Part shown: positions 33,256 to 43,839 of the stretch, in pieces
Position numbering within the stretch: position 1 is the first letter of the stretch
Layout: the number at the start of each line of letters is the position of its first letter
From: Macrothele yani
Lineage: Eukaryota > Arthropoda > Arachnida > Araneae > Macrothelidae
Direction of reading: 5' to 3'
DNA length: 64,000 nt
Assembly: GCA_039090855.1 (NCBI GenBank)
Contig: CM077006.1
Span: 45,765,336-45,829,335, forward strand
Position numbers and translations under genes: made by a program
Notes under the pieces: model-generated
What the model was told of the DNA's origin: nothing
Database searches by the model: none
What the model saw: only the letters and a program-made list of their open reading frames with translations

Positions 33256-33298
33256 GCAGGGCCGTAGTCTGGTTCCAGAATCAGGCTACGGCCCTGCT
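33256..33298. repeat. Hairpin of GCAGGGCCGTAGTCTG arms
   Basis: GGCAGGGCCGTAGTCTG and CAGGCTACGGCCCTGC pair over about 16 bp with a 10-nt loop, directly at the end of the RTE fragment. The motif resembles transposon termini, and CTACGGCCCTG recurs near 46000, but no element could be delimited. Confidence 0.55.
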
Positions 33299-33589
33299 GA
33301 AGAGCCACTCTGAGGGATGGGTGGGAACAAGATGAAGAGCCACTTTGGGAAGGGGGTTGGTAGGGGGGCCCCTCCTGTATGCAACTTTAGAATAACTTTT
33401 TCCACGAATACAGAGGAAAGCTTGTTGTTTTATCGCTCTCATTTGTTAATTTATCTCAGTAGCAAATAATTTTCTATTCCAAAAAATAAAATGAATAAAC
33501 TATTTGAAATAAAGAGTGAAGGGAAAAAGAAACTGAACTATTGACACACAAAATGTAAATCTCATCTCTGAATTTCTTGATGGTGATTG

Positions 33590-34065
33590 CATTGCAGGTT
33601 CCTTATTTGCTGGAGGCAAATTAACTCCCAATTAGCATGGAAAACTACTTATTTTATTATTCTGGTTCCTTTCCGTGGATCCGCGCAATGGGGCCAAGGA
33701 GTTATTTACGTCGTACTTCGACTCTACTCTTCTCTGGTTCCCTCTTTTTTTCTTCATATTTAATAGCCTATTCTCCTTCGCTGGTGCTCGGTGGTAGTCT
33801 CTTCTTACAGTGGTCAACATTCAAACGCTATCTCTTCCCCACTCAAAAGCTTACAGCCCTCATATTCCCGCCAACTAACTTTCCCCCCCCCATACAAGGT
33901 ATCGCAAAACCACTCCTATACTGACTCCCAAAAAAACAACAGGAAGCAGATGAAAGCTTTCTCTCTCTCTCTCATTCGAAGATTTCATTTTAGCACTATT
34001 TTCCAACGCCTAGAGGGATACGTTTAGCTAAAACCACCCCACAACAACACTTCTTTGTTGGCAAT
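33590..34065. repeat. Dispersed repeat related to 42340-43530
   Basis: Shared blocks include CCCCACTCAAAA, the AGAGGGATACRTWTAGCTAA segment with AAACC, and ACTTCTTTGT. Order and orientation are the same at both places, with considerable divergence. No coding motif. Confidence 0.5.
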
Positions 34066-34632
34066 TACGTAACTACCTGGAAGTTTTTTTAACATCAGCG
34101 TGGCATCTCAAAACCACTCACAAAGGGACGAACATTATTTTAACCTTCCGTGCAACTACGCCTCCATCGCGCCTTTCTCTCTTTCCTGGTAATTGTTTTC
34201 CAAATTTTAGGATTCTCCGAGCAAAAAAAAACTAACTAATTTCTCTCTTCCCTGACCTTTAACACCGACAAGCATTGTGCCCACACGGAGAGAATTATTT
34301 TCCGAGCTGTTTCTACTGGTTCCCCTCGAGAAGTTATTTCCTTTGAGTTATCCATTGTTTGAGCTGTATCATTATAATTTAAATTAAAAAAAAAAGTACA
34401 ATGCACGAATAAGCAAGGTAAAGCGTTTATGCTTATAATGAATACAACTTGTCACTTTCTGATCCATGAGTTTATCTTCCCGTTCCTTCTTGATTACATC
34501 AAGAATGCATACCGAGTTGTGCCTGGGTTCGAGCCCGAATAAAATATAGCTGGATGTGTTTGTCCCATAGGGCTAGTTCTGTAGCTTCTCTAGAATTAAT
34601 GGTCACAAATCCGGAACAGACGAATCCTTCTA

Positions 34633-34831
34633 GAGGGGCGTACATAGATTTTTTTTCGGGCGTGAGGTGGGGGGGAGGGGGGGTGCGAACATTGGAAAAT
34701 GCATTTTTATTAAATTAAAGCATTTTTTTACATTTAAGTTGCATTTTAACCATAAATATAAAAAAAAAAGGAATACTCTAGGGGAGAGGGGTGGGGCAAG
34801 ACCCTATGGGCTCCCTCTAAACCCGCCCCTG
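34633..34831. mobile_element. hAT-type MITE, copy 1
   Basis: Starts AGGGGCGTACATAGATTTTT and ends TCTAAACCCGCCCCTG, with inverted GGGGCGT-type ends. The middle shares the AAAATGCATTTTTATTAAAT and TTAACC blocks with the copies at 36459 and 41198. Target duplication not clear. Confidence 0.65.
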
Positions 34832-35489
34832 CCCCCTGCCATTTAGTCTTACATGTTTATTCTTACGTTAAACCTGAAATATAGAAAATTCTTGGTGTTT
34901 TTTCTAAGTTTAACCTAAGAATCGCAATTGTTGCATCGATCTCAACTCTCGAGCTACTAGCATGTTTCCACGTATCACAGAGACGTCGTTTGAACGTTGC
35001 AATTTGTTTTCCGTAGTTGATAATTTGTTTGTGGTTGGTTCAAACCATTCTAAAACGTTGATATATGGTTAATTGTGTACCTTGAAACAGTGGAAGAATT
35101 CGAACGTTTCTGAAACATTCCAATAAAGTTAATATACATGTGCTAAAATCACAGAATTTTTAAAATGATTTTAAAGCACTGAAAATCAGGCTCAGCTTTC
35201 AACGCCACCTATCAGCAAAAATTAAAAATTAATAATAAATGCACCTATATAGTTCATAGAAAGTGGCAATTCTTTTAAAAATAAGTACTAAATTTCTAAA
35301 AGAATGTAGATTGTGTTTAAAGACCCTTAATTTTTCGGCAGACATCATAATATATTTTTTGAGTCCATTTCCAGTTCCTTTTGCAAAGGATAATCCAGCT
35401 ACCTCTTTTGATCTATACGAAAAGCCAACTGGCCTTTGAATCCTTCCTTTATGTTTTGTATATTGTTGAACTTTCTGTTTGATTGTTTT

Positions 35490-35886
35490 CCCGCCATCTT
35501 GTATTGCTGCCTTCTCTTATTAACCAACGGGCAAGCGTATTTCACAAATTGCTCGGGCAATTTTGCACATTTTGGAACACCGTTTGTGGTTAACGCAAGA
35601 AATATGATAAATAAAGAGTTCCCTGGTTTCAGATTTTCATTTTGGACCCTTTAAGTATTTTTTATTAATTAATAAAACTATGGAAGACTCCTTGGTAAGA
35701 CTTTCGCTGCAGATAAAAAATGAAGGGAAAGGTCAATAAAAATTCTGAAACCAGGGAACTCTTTATGTATCATATATCTTGCGTTAGCCACAAACGGTGT
35801 TCCAAAATGTGCAAAGTTGCCCGAGCAATTTGTGGAATACGCTTGCCCGTTGATTAATAAGAGAAGGCAGCAATACAAGATGCGGG
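35490..35886. repeat. Large palindrome, ~145-bp arms
   Basis: The left arm (35490-35638) runs from CCGCCATCTTGTATTGCTGC through CAACGGGCAAGCGTAT to CCCTGGTTTCAGA. The right arm (35733-35886) is its reverse complement with few mismatches. The loop is about 95 bp. Arm identity looks above 90 percent. No transposase; possibly a MITE. Confidence 0.88.
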
Positions 35887-36458
35887 TCTCGTAGATCCTT
35901 AAGTGCCATGAAAATGCTTTTTTAACCAGAAATCTACCTTTCCGGGTTACATTAATTTCGCCAGAACACGGCTTTCCAACGTTTTATAAAAGTTACAAAT
36001 GGTTAAAAATGGGTTTCTTGAACCCTTGCTATAACAGTTTATCAACTAGAAATCCTGGTGTTTTTTAAACATATTTTTAATTTTTTGTAACCGACCAGTT
36101 AACTACCTTTGAGCATTGAAACAACCAATTCGTGCTTAGTGGGTTCGGGAACACTCCCTGCATTTAGTAAGCTAAGGAACTGGAATAAACGAAGAGCCAG
36201 CGGCGATAAAAATTCTGTGAGAATTCTTGTTCCCACATAACGATGCGTAATATCATTCGTGCTGAATTACAGTGTTTAGTTAATAAATTGAGATCAAAGA
36301 TGGCAGCACATTAGATTCCACTGGTAGATGGCACTGTGGGATTAGGTGGCACTGTGGGATGTAGTTTCTGATTCAACGCAGGTGCTGATTTTAACAGTTA
36401 ACTTGCAGGAGGTCTTAGAATGAAGTTTTGGACACAACAGTTTCCGTAGCATTCAAAG

Positions 36459-36689
36459 CAGAGGCGTATATAGAATTTAATCCACCAGAATAAAATAAAA
36501 GTTATTGAAAAATAGAGGAAAAAATTAAAGCATTTTGTTTTTAATGTAAGTTGATCCATTTTTATTAAATTAAGACATGTTTTTCTAATGTAAAAATATT
36601 AATTTAACCTAAAACATAAAAAAATGAAACACCCTAGAGGGGGGGAGGCTGGCAAGACAACATTTGTTCTTCCTCTAAATACGCCCCTG
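36459..36689. mobile_element. hAT-type MITE, copy 2
   Basis: CAGAGGCGTATATAGA at left and, read inward, CAGGGGCGTATTTAGA at right. The 8-bp flanks ATTCAAAG (36451-36458) and ATTCAAAA (36690-36697) differ at one base. Length 231 bp. Confidence 0.85.
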
Positions 36690-36759
36690 ATTCAAAATCA
36701 ACATCAGAATTTCAAGTTTTCTCCAAACATGAGTCAGTTACAGAAAACCACACAACCAG

Positions 36760-36955
36760 CGACGTCTAATGGAAGTTTCTATTACATCCAGCTGGTCTAG
36801 TAGACGTCATGGATGAAATATAGGCGTCCATTAGACATCACATATAGATGTCAAGTGGACGTCCTTAATGGATGAATTCTGGAGCTACCACATCTGGACA
36901 TCCATTGGATATCATTGATAGAACATGTAATGGATGTCTTTTATGGATGAATTGT
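36760..36955. repeat. Degenerate short repeats of TGGACGTC/ATCCATTAGAC type
   Basis: Variants of GTCCATTAGACATC, GTCAAGTGGACGTCC and AATGGATGAATT follow one another in both orientations. Probably subterminal repeats of an unidentified element. Confidence 0.5.
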
Positions 36956-36997
36956 AAATGCGCACCTTAAATATCCGTTATCCACAGTTTCAATTTT

Positions 36998-37047
36998 CTA
37001 AATATGGCACCACTGGCGCACCCAGGAATTCTTGTTGGAGGGGCTAT
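36998..37047. other. Target site of the RTE insertion
   Basis: The sequence CCACTGGCGCACCCAGGAATTC, TGTTGGAGGGGCTAT lies directly left of the RTE, and TATATATATA continues to the right. GGTGCGCCACTGGCG-like wording resembles hAT ends, so the RTE may have landed in another element, but the partner end was not found. Confidence 0.35.
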
Positions 37048-40000
37048 CATCATCATCATCATCATTGTCAACCATTATCAATCCACTGCTGGACGAAGGT
37101 CTCCCCAAGTTTCCTCCACAACGGTCTGTCTTGTGCCAGTCTCCTCCATGTCACTCCCGCATATTTACGAATTTCATCCACCCATCTCCCATGTGGTCTT
37201 TTTCTGGGTCTTTTCCTGTCCCTTAGAATCCAATCTAAAATTTCGGCTGTCCATCTATGGTCTGTCCTTCTGGCAGTATGTCCAGCCCATTGCCATTTCA
37301 GGGATTTAACTCTGATCATGATGTCTTCCACTCTCGTCATTTTTCGGATCCACGAGTTCCTCTTCTTATCTCTCCTGGTTATACCAAGCATGCACCTCTC
37401 CATGCTGCTTTGAGTTGTCTGCAGCCTTTGTATGTCTCTTTTAGTTAAGGTCCACGTCTCTGCACCATACGTAAGCACTGGAAGGATGCATTGATCAAAC
37501 ACTTTTCTTTTAAGACATAATGGCATATTGCTCTTGAAAATTATGCTGTTTCTTCCAAAAGCTCTCCAGGCAAGTTTTGTACGCCGATTAATTTCTTCAT
37601 CAATGTGACCCTCACTTGATATCTGCTGTCCAAGATAAACATACGTATCTGTTATCTCCAGTTTTTCTCCATCAATCGATAAATCTTCATTTCTTGTAAA
37701 AGCATTGAACATCACTTTTGTCTTCTGAAAGTTCATTTTTAATCCCACTTCTTTACTCTTGTCAGCAAGTTCCTGGATCATACTCTGCAGCTCTGATGGG
37801 GTAGTTGCAAAAATGACTACGTCATCAGCAAAACGAAGGTGGGTTAGATAATCTCCATTAATCTTTATCCCTTTGTTTTCCCAGTTCAGTGATTGAAAGA
37901 CATTTTCCAATGTGGCATTAAAGAGCTTCGGAGATATGGTGTCACCTTGTCTCACTCCCTTTCCAATTTTTATGTGTGTTGTATTTTCAAACAGCCGAAT
38001 CTTTGCACTTGCATTTTCATAGATGTTATTAATAATATTAATGTATGCATCTTCAATACCGCAGGATTTCAGAGCCGTGGTAACTGCTGATGGTTTCACC
38101 GAATCAAAGGCTTTTTCATAATCGATAAAAGCCATGCACAATGGAAGTTCATATTCCCTCGCTCTTTCAATTAGTTCTCTCAGTACATGGATATGATCTA
38201 TTGTGCTGTAGCCACTCTTGAATCCAGCTTGTTCTCTCGGTTGAGCCATGTCCAGTGTTACCTTCAAGCGGTGTGAAAGAACTTTAGTGAAGATTTTATA
38301 AACCACTGATAGGAGGCTGATAGGTCTGTAGTTCCTGAGATCCTCAATGTCACCTTTTTTATGTAGCAGGATCATTGTAGCATTGTTCCAATCCTCAGGG
38401 ATCTTCCCTTCATTAAGGCATCGAGTGAAAATTTGGGCGAGTACTGTTTCAATTTCTCCACTTGCTTCTTGTATGATGTCTATAGTAATTCCATCTTCTC
38501 CTGGAGCTTTCCCCCGCTTCATGTTCTTGATTGCATGAGCAACTTCTGCTGGGAGGACTGGAAGAACTCTGGTACCTTTCATGATGTCTGGAGTACATGT
38601 ATCATCCCTTTCATATAATTTGGAGTAGAAATCTTTCACTCTTGTCAAAATTTCGCCTCTATTTCTTGTTATAGAACCATCTTCTTTTCTCAGAGCCATA
38701 ATCTGTTTTCTTCCTTTACTGAGATGTCCCTTTGCTATCTTCAGGCTTTGGTTGTTTTCAATTGCTTTCCTCACTAGCTCACAGTTGAATTTCCTGACGT
38801 CTTCAGTGATACTTTTTCGTGCTGTCTTGCATAGCTCTATATATTCCACTTTGGAAGTCACATCTTCTTTAGTTGTCCTCATCTCTCTTCTTTTTTGCAT
38901 CAACATTTTGGTTTTTCCTGATAATTTGTTTACATTCAACTTGTTCTTAGACCCAGCTAATTTTGTTGCTGTTTCCATAAGAGCTTTGGTTACTTTTCTG
39001 TTAACTTCCGAAATATCCACTTCTTCCGATGTTAGGCCTTCTAAAGCAGAGAATCTGTTCTTCAGTTCCAACTTGAAAGTATTATGGTGTTTTTTAAGGT
39101 TGGTTATGTCAATACATTTTGTTTGTCTTATGAGCTTGCCACGTTCCAGTTTAGTGTTGAGGTGCATCTTACATCTCACCAATCTATGGTCACTACCTGT
39201 GTTGAACTTGTTTAGCACACTGCAGTCTTCGATGACGAATTTTTTGTTACACATAATAAAATCAATTTCACTTGTCATCCCAATTGGATGTCTCCATGTC
39301 CATTTCCTGTGTGGCTTTTTCTTGAAAAAGGAATTCAAGATGAAAAATCCTTCTGCCTCTGCAAACTCAACGAGAGTATTTCCACGCTGGTTTCTGTTGC
39401 CGTGACCGAATTTACCTACTGAAGTTTCATTCTGTTGCCGGTGCCCTATTTTTGCATTGAAATCTCCCATAATTATCTTCAAGTGCTGCTTACCTTTATT
39501 ATTTAGATGACGAATTTCCTCATAAAATTCTTCAATTTCTTCTTCAGGATGACTTGTGGTGGGTGCATAAGTTTGAATAATCTGAGCTTGGTATCTTCTC
39601 GATAGTTGGATAACGAGTCGTGCAGCTCTGTCAGAGGAACTTTCAACTTCTACCACTTTATCCTTCAGTTTCTTGTTTATTATAAATCCAACACCACTAG
39701 TTCTGCCAGTATCTGTCCCACGATAATAGAAGAGATGTCCACTTTTCAGTTCAATGAGATCTTCTCCTTTTCTCCTTACCTCACTTAGCCCGTCGATGTC
39801 CCACTTGATCCTTTGTAGTTCTTCTTCCAATTCAAGAAGCCTTGAATCAGAAGATAGGGAGCGTCCGTTGTAGGTAGCCAAGGTCAGCATCAAATGGCAG
39901 CCTAATCCGGTCCTCCGGGGATTCTTAGCACCCTCTGCCTTCATGTCGCACTGGCCGCTGCCTTGGCCAGGTACATTCCAGCTGCCGGAGACTGAGGGCC

Positions 40001-40252
40001 AAGATTTAAGTTGTAGAGTCATTTTGGAGGTGTTTGGCCATAACTCACCACGCTGGCCAAGCGGGTTGGTGAGTGTGAGATAGCATTTCCTCTGATCCCG
40101 ATGGTATAGTTATACCGCTATTTGCGGTCGTCAGAGCCCCTTTAGTGGGAACAGGATGCACCACGAGAAGGCGGGGTTGACATTTGTCAAGGAGAGGCTG
40201 TGATGTTACGCATCACCTGACCTTACATCCCTCACCTGACCTTACATCCCTT
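37048..40252 (-). mobile_element. Full-length RTE-type LINE with 8-bp target duplication
   Basis: GGGGCTAT occurs on both sides (37040-37047 and 40253-40260). Between them lie a 3' tail of (ATG)n repeats (the + strand shows CATCATCAT...), a short 3' UTR, one long frame (37068-40022) and a ~230-bp 5' leader. The leader includes a 21-bp duplication, CACCTGACCTTACATCCCT. Short microsatellite 3' tails are usual for the RTE clade. The perfect duplication and open frame point to a recent insertion, antisense to the host gene. Confidence 0.93.
37068..40022 (-). CDS. RTE-type endonuclease/reverse transcriptase, intact
   Basis: 984 codons without a stop. The N-terminal half is an apurinic-like endonuclease (EEP fold): LATYNGRSLSSD near residue 50, QIIQTYAPTTSHPEEEI, IIMGDFNAKIG near 185, and the catalytic-type SDHRLVRC near 276. 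A Lys-rich linker follows. The reverse transcriptase spans roughly residues 490-780: NYRPISLLSVVYKI, EQAGFKSGYSTIDHIHVLRE, FIDYEKAFDSV, GVRQGDTISPKLF, and the catalytic FADD at 731-734, then YVYLGQQIS. The C-terminus carries the HTARRTDHRWTAEILDW type of tail. It makes a cDNA copy of its own RNA at a nicked target. Start chosen as the first ATG of the frame. All recognisable key residues are present. Confidence 0.93.
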   Translation of the reverse strand: MTLQLKSWPSVSGSWNVPGQGSGQCDMKAEGAKNPRRTGLGCHLMLTLATYNGRSLSSDSRLLELEEELQRIKWDIDGLSEVRRKGEDLIELKSGHLFYYRGTDTGRTSGVGFIINKKLKDKVVEVESSSDRAARLVIQLSRRYQAQIIQTYAPTTSHPEEEIEEFYEEIRHLNNKGKQHLKIIMGDFNAKIGHRQQNETSVGKFGHGNRNQRGNTLVEFAEAEGFFILNSFFKKKPHRKWTWRHPIGMTSEIDFIMCNKKFVIEDCSVLNKFNTGSDHRLVRCKMHLNTKLERGKLIRQTKCIDITNLKKHHNTFKLELKNRFSALEGLTSEEVDISEVNRKVTKALMETATKLAGSKNKLNVNKLSGKTKMLMQKRREMRTTKEDVTSKVEYIELCKTARKSITEDVRKFNCELVRKAIENNQSLKIAKGHLSKGRKQIMALRKEDGSITRNRGEILTRVKDFYSKLYERDDTCTPDIMKGTRVLPVLPAEVAHAIKNMKRGKAPGEDGITIDIIQEASGEIETVLAQIFTRCLNEGKIPEDWNNATMILLHKKGDIEDLRNYRPISLLSVVYKIFTKVLSHRLKVTLDMAQPREQAGFKSGYSTIDHIHVLRELIERAREYELPLCMAFIDYEKAFDSVKPSAVTTALKSCGIEDAYINIINNIYENASAKIRLFENTTHIKIGKGVRQGDTISPKLFNATLENVFQSLNWENKGIKINGDYLTHLRFADDVVIFATTPSELQSMIQELADKSKEVGLKMNFQKTKVMFNAFTRNEDLSIDGEKLEITDTYVYLGQQISSEGHIDEEINRRTKLAWRAFGRNSIIFKSNMPLCLKRKVFDQCILPVLTYGAETWTLTKRDIQRLQTTQSSMERCMLGITRRDKKRNSWIRKMTRVEDIMIRVKSLKWQWAGHTARRTDHRWTAEILDWILRDRKRPRKRPHGRWVDEIRKYAGVTWRRLAQDRPLWRKLGETFVQQWIDNG

Positions 40253-40256
40253 GGGG

Positions 40257-40257
<1 letters not shown>

Positions 40258-40291
<34 letters not shown>
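40258..40291. repeat. (TA)n microsatellite
   Basis: About 15 TA units directly at the 5' flank of the RTE insertion. Confidence 0.95.
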
Positions 40292-40292
<1 letters not shown>

Positions 40293-40796
40293 TACGTACA
40301 CAATGTGTTTACATATATATTTTTGAGTGTTTAATTTGTGACGTACGTCGCTCTTAATATCCTTAGAGGGGGCTTAACACCACAAAGCCTCCTCCGTGGG
40401 TGCGCCAATGTATGGCGCACACCGTGAATAAAAGTACGAAACAACTGCGTTAAGCAGAGTAGGTCAGAAGTCAATGATAGTTTGAAGTTGTTCACATCTA
40501 AGCTGCAAGATTCAAAAGAATTGAAATTATAATTTTGTTGTGTGTTTTTCTAAGTGTATTTGTCGTCGTATGTGTGTATATGTGTGTGGCATGCTTTCTA
40601 GAAAAACATTAAAGATAGCAGGAAGCAGTTCCGTACAACCTATAAAGTGCTATGATTATACATTTCTAAAGAAATTCAAATCTTATAAGAATTTCATACA
40701 TTGTCAAGGTTGTACAGTTGGCTGCAGTCTTGGTAGTGTAATTTAAAAATGTCAATTTTTGTTAATACTCGTGCATGTATCACACATCTAGAAGAC

Positions 40797-40880
40797 CGCC
40801 CCGGTGGCGCAGTGGTCTAAGCGATGGCTTCTGATCATTTGTCCGAGATGGATCCGGGTTGGAATCCCCGCGTCTGCTAC
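40797..40880 (+). mobile_element. SINE head (tRNA-like part only)
   Basis: Carries CCGCCCCGGTGGCGCAGTGG, TCTAAGCGATGGC and a mutated B-box GGGTTGGAATCCC, then leaves the family consensus. The body and tail are missing, so this is either a 3' truncation or a copy of the head alone. Confidence 0.75.
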
Positions 40881-41197
40881 ATACAAATTATTCTTAGTTT
40901 TGCTCGGACTGAGATTCCCTTACCCAAAGCAAAATTCCTGGATACGTGCCTGTACACAGCTGTGATTTCGAAAAACTTGTCACAGTTTTTTTTTTTTAAA
41001 TTCAATTTACCTTAAATGAAAAGTACTCCCATTTCGGACCGACTGAGATAAACTGAGTTAAAAAAAATTCTGATAAATTTTTCGTAATCATATATGCGGA
41101 TTAGCTAAGAACTTTATTTATTAGTCCTCAAAATTTTGAAACCAGACCTCAATAGTCTTTCAGAGGATGTGTATAGAACAAATTAGAGTATTGCATG

Positions 41198-41392
41198 CAA
41201 ATGCGTATTTAGGGAGCAGGGGACAAGGCCAATTGTTTCATTGTTTTGTTTTTGGTTAAAACGCGACTTACATTAAAAAAATGCTTTAATTTTTTTTCTA
41301 TTTTTCATTAATTTTTATTTTGTTCAGGTGGATTTCAAAAACTTATTTCTTAACGACCCCCCTCCAAAAAAAAAATTCTATATACGCCCCTG
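41198..41392. mobile_element. hAT-type MITE, copy 3 (opposite orientation)
   Basis: Starts CAAATGCGTATTTAGGG and ends TCTATATACGCCCCTG. The interior is the reverse of copy 2 (36459-36689). Flanks ATTGCATG and ATTGTATT match at six of eight positions. Confidence 0.7.
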
Positions 41393-41911
41393 ATTGTATT
41401 TATACGATATACTGTATTTTCCTTTAAGGTTCCTTCTCGAATCTAATTTTATTATTAGTTTGACTTAACGAATAATAAAAATTATTTTAGGAATTTCTCT
41501 CGTTAACATCACAGAAACATTTGCCATTGTAGCATGCAGATATCTCCGCCGAAACATTTTCAAAATATTTATTACTTTAAATATACAGTCAAAACAAGAT
41601 ATAATTTTAATATTTACAGGACACTTAAAAGTAATGAAATGAGGTTCAGATTTCCTGATGAGCCACTCGAAAGCGGAGAACAATTGTTTGCATCAATTTA
41701 CAACTCCACTAATTAAATCAGGGCAGACTTTAGCATTCGTGGCGCCCGGTGCGGCAATATTGGTTGACGCCCCCAAAAGTCCCCCTCCCCGGACTGGATT
41801 GCGTAGGTTTTGATCCACATATGAAAGATATAGGCCTACAATGTAAATTAATAGTCGTGCGCGTTGATTCCTAGTTCAACAACAAAAGCACAACACTTCT
41901 CTTTTTGGGCT

Positions 41912-42170
41912 TAAGGTGAATCCACCTGAAAACTTTGCCCTATGTTTCCAATGCTAAAATCTGCTGTAGACATTCATTTTCTTCGCAATTAATGCATTCC
42001 CAAGGATGAATATTAGCACATCGATAAAAATAAATTTATAATATGGCCTAGTATAATTCATCTTTTCTGAAACTTAACCATAATTATATTAAGAATCAAT
42101 AACTTTTCCTTTGGTGGTGCTGAGACCTGCAAAAAGTGGCGACACATGTACATGTGACTTGCTAAATGCA
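41912..42170. mobile_element. Half copy of the TTAA foldback element
   Basis: Begins TTAAGGTGAATCCACCTG and follows the left half of 3382-3994: GCAATTAATGCATTCCCAAG, TTAACCATAATTATATTAAG, ATCAATAACTTTTCCTTTGG. It then runs into the tandem duplication at 42116. Confidence 0.7.
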
Positions 42171-42409
42171 ATCACGTCGCATTTTGTTTATTAATTTTAT
42201 TAATTTTCGGAAAGGAATCAACACTAGAGTCTATCCATGAAGTCGCTGGCTTGAAGGATGTACATGTGGCGCCATCTAGGTACTGGAGGATGTACTGGGT
42301 CTGCGTGTCGTCACTTCCTCTCAACCGTAATTCAGGAAAAAATAAATCATTCCCTGAATTTGCCTGATGGTGGTTTAGTTCCAGGTTCCGTATCGATGGA
42401 GGCAATTTT

Positions 42410-42552
42410 TATTTTTTTTTATTTTTGATGGGTGTTTAACTACCACCGTGAACAATCCAGTCGCCCTTCCCTAAATTAGATCCACTGGTTTTAGGGAGGG
42501 GAGAGAACGATGGCCGTAAGACAAACACAACATTCATGCCTCACCGGCACTG
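42410..42552 (-). mobile_element. SINE tail fragment, unit 1
   Basis: Poly-T edge, GATGGGTGTTTAACTACCAC, CACTGGTTTTAGGGA and CATTCATGCCTCACCGGC, ending where the tRNA-like head would begin. Confidence 0.75.
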
Positions 42553-42919
42553 TGGAAAATAAATCCCAACCAAAATGTAAAAATCATTTAGTGTTTCAGT
42601 TTAATTTGTCGTCGTTTTCAGTGTATCTGATGGTGCTGAGACCTGCAAAAAGTGGCGACACATGTACATGTGATTTGCTAAATACAATCACGTCGCATTT
42701 TGTTTATTAATTTTATTTATTTTCGGAATGGAATCAACACTAGAGTCTATTCATGAAGTCGCTGGCTTGAAGGATTTACATGTGGCGCCATCTAGGTACT
42801 GGAGGATGTACTGCGTCTGCGTGTCGTCACTTCCTCTCAACCGTAATTCAGGAAAAAATAAATCATTCTCTGAATTTGCCTGATGGTGGTTTAGTTCCAG
42901 GTTCCGTATCGACGGAGGC

Positions 42920-43107
42920 AATTTTCTTTTTTTTTTTTTTTTTTTTTTTTTTGATGGGTGTTTAACGTCCACCGTGAACAATTCAATTGGCATTTGTGTT
43001 TAAAGACCACCGTGAACAATTCAGTTGACCGTCCCTAAATTAGAGCCACTGGTTTCAGGGAAGGGAGAGAACCATGGCCGTAGACAAACACAACATTCAT
43101 GCCTCAC
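42920..43107 (-). mobile_element. SINE tail fragment, unit 2, with inner duplication
   Basis: A poly-T run of about 23, then GTGTTTAACGTCCACCGTGA. The segment RACCACCGTGAACAATTCA is present twice before the body continues to CATGCCTCACCGGCG. The tRNA-like head is missing as in unit 1. Confidence 0.75.
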
Positions 43108-43610
43108 CGGCGCGGTGGAATAAAAATAAATCCCAACCAAAATGTAAAAATCATTTAGTGTTTCAGTTTAATTTGTGGTCGTTTTCAGTGTATCTACGCA
43201 ACGTCATCGAACAGTCATTGATGTCGTATTTCGGCTCTTTTTTACACTTAGGGTTCCACTCTTTTTCTCCGTCTTTAATCGCGCTTCTTTTTCTCTGGGG
43301 TTGTAGGTTGCCTTTTCTTGCCATGGTGTGTGAACAACCAAACACTCCTCCCCACTCAAAAACCAAGATACCTTAGATTCTTCCCAACAAACGCCTTTTC
43401 TCCCACAATAAGTATCATAAAATCACTTTTAGTTACAGCAAAGTAATCAGCAGGAACTATTTTGCAAAGATTAGAGGGATACATATAGCTAAAACCTCTC
43501 CATGGCACTTCTTTGTAGCTAATTAACTGCGATGAAACTTAAGAGCACGTTAGGATTTCACAGTGATAGTGTTTTAGTCTTTAGCGCAATCATATGCCTT
43601 CACCTTAGGT

Positions 43611-43838
43611 TATTTTTTTTTTTTTTTTGATTGGAGGTTTAACGACCACCGTGAGCAACTCAATGGGCTATAAGCAGTCGCCCGTCCCTAATTTAGTGTC
43701 ACTGGTTCCAGGGAAGGGAAAGAGCCAGTGCCGTAAGACAAACACAACATCCATGCCTGACCGGGATTCGAACCCGGACCCCTTACGGACGAATGATCAG
43801 AGGCCAACGCCTTAGACCACTGCGCCACCGGGGCGGCA
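43611..43838 (-). mobile_element. tRNA-derived SINE, full-length
   Basis: A complete minus-strand copy with intact A- and B-boxes and a long A tail (T-run at 43612-43628). It abuts the tandem-repeat arm starting at 43840. Confidence 0.9.
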
Positions 43839-43839
43839 A

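Larger units (their letters stand above)
42116..43195. repeat. 516-bp tandem duplication including SINE tails
   Basis: GTGGCGACACATGTACATGT occurs at 42136 and 42652, and similarity continues through CATGAAGTCGCTGGCTTGAA, TACTGGAGGATGTACTG and AATAAATCCCAACCAAAATG. Each unit ends with a SINE tail fragment. The junctions share TGGTGCTGAGACCTGC. Confidence 0.9.

Noticed and set aside
38752..39405. 217-codon plus-strand open frame
   Set aside because: It lies antisense to the endonuclease/reverse transcriptase gene of the RTE; a shadow frame.
40797..40880. Functional tRNA gene
   Set aside because: It matches the head of the SINE family and has a mutated B-box; no cloverleaf with a proper acceptor stem.
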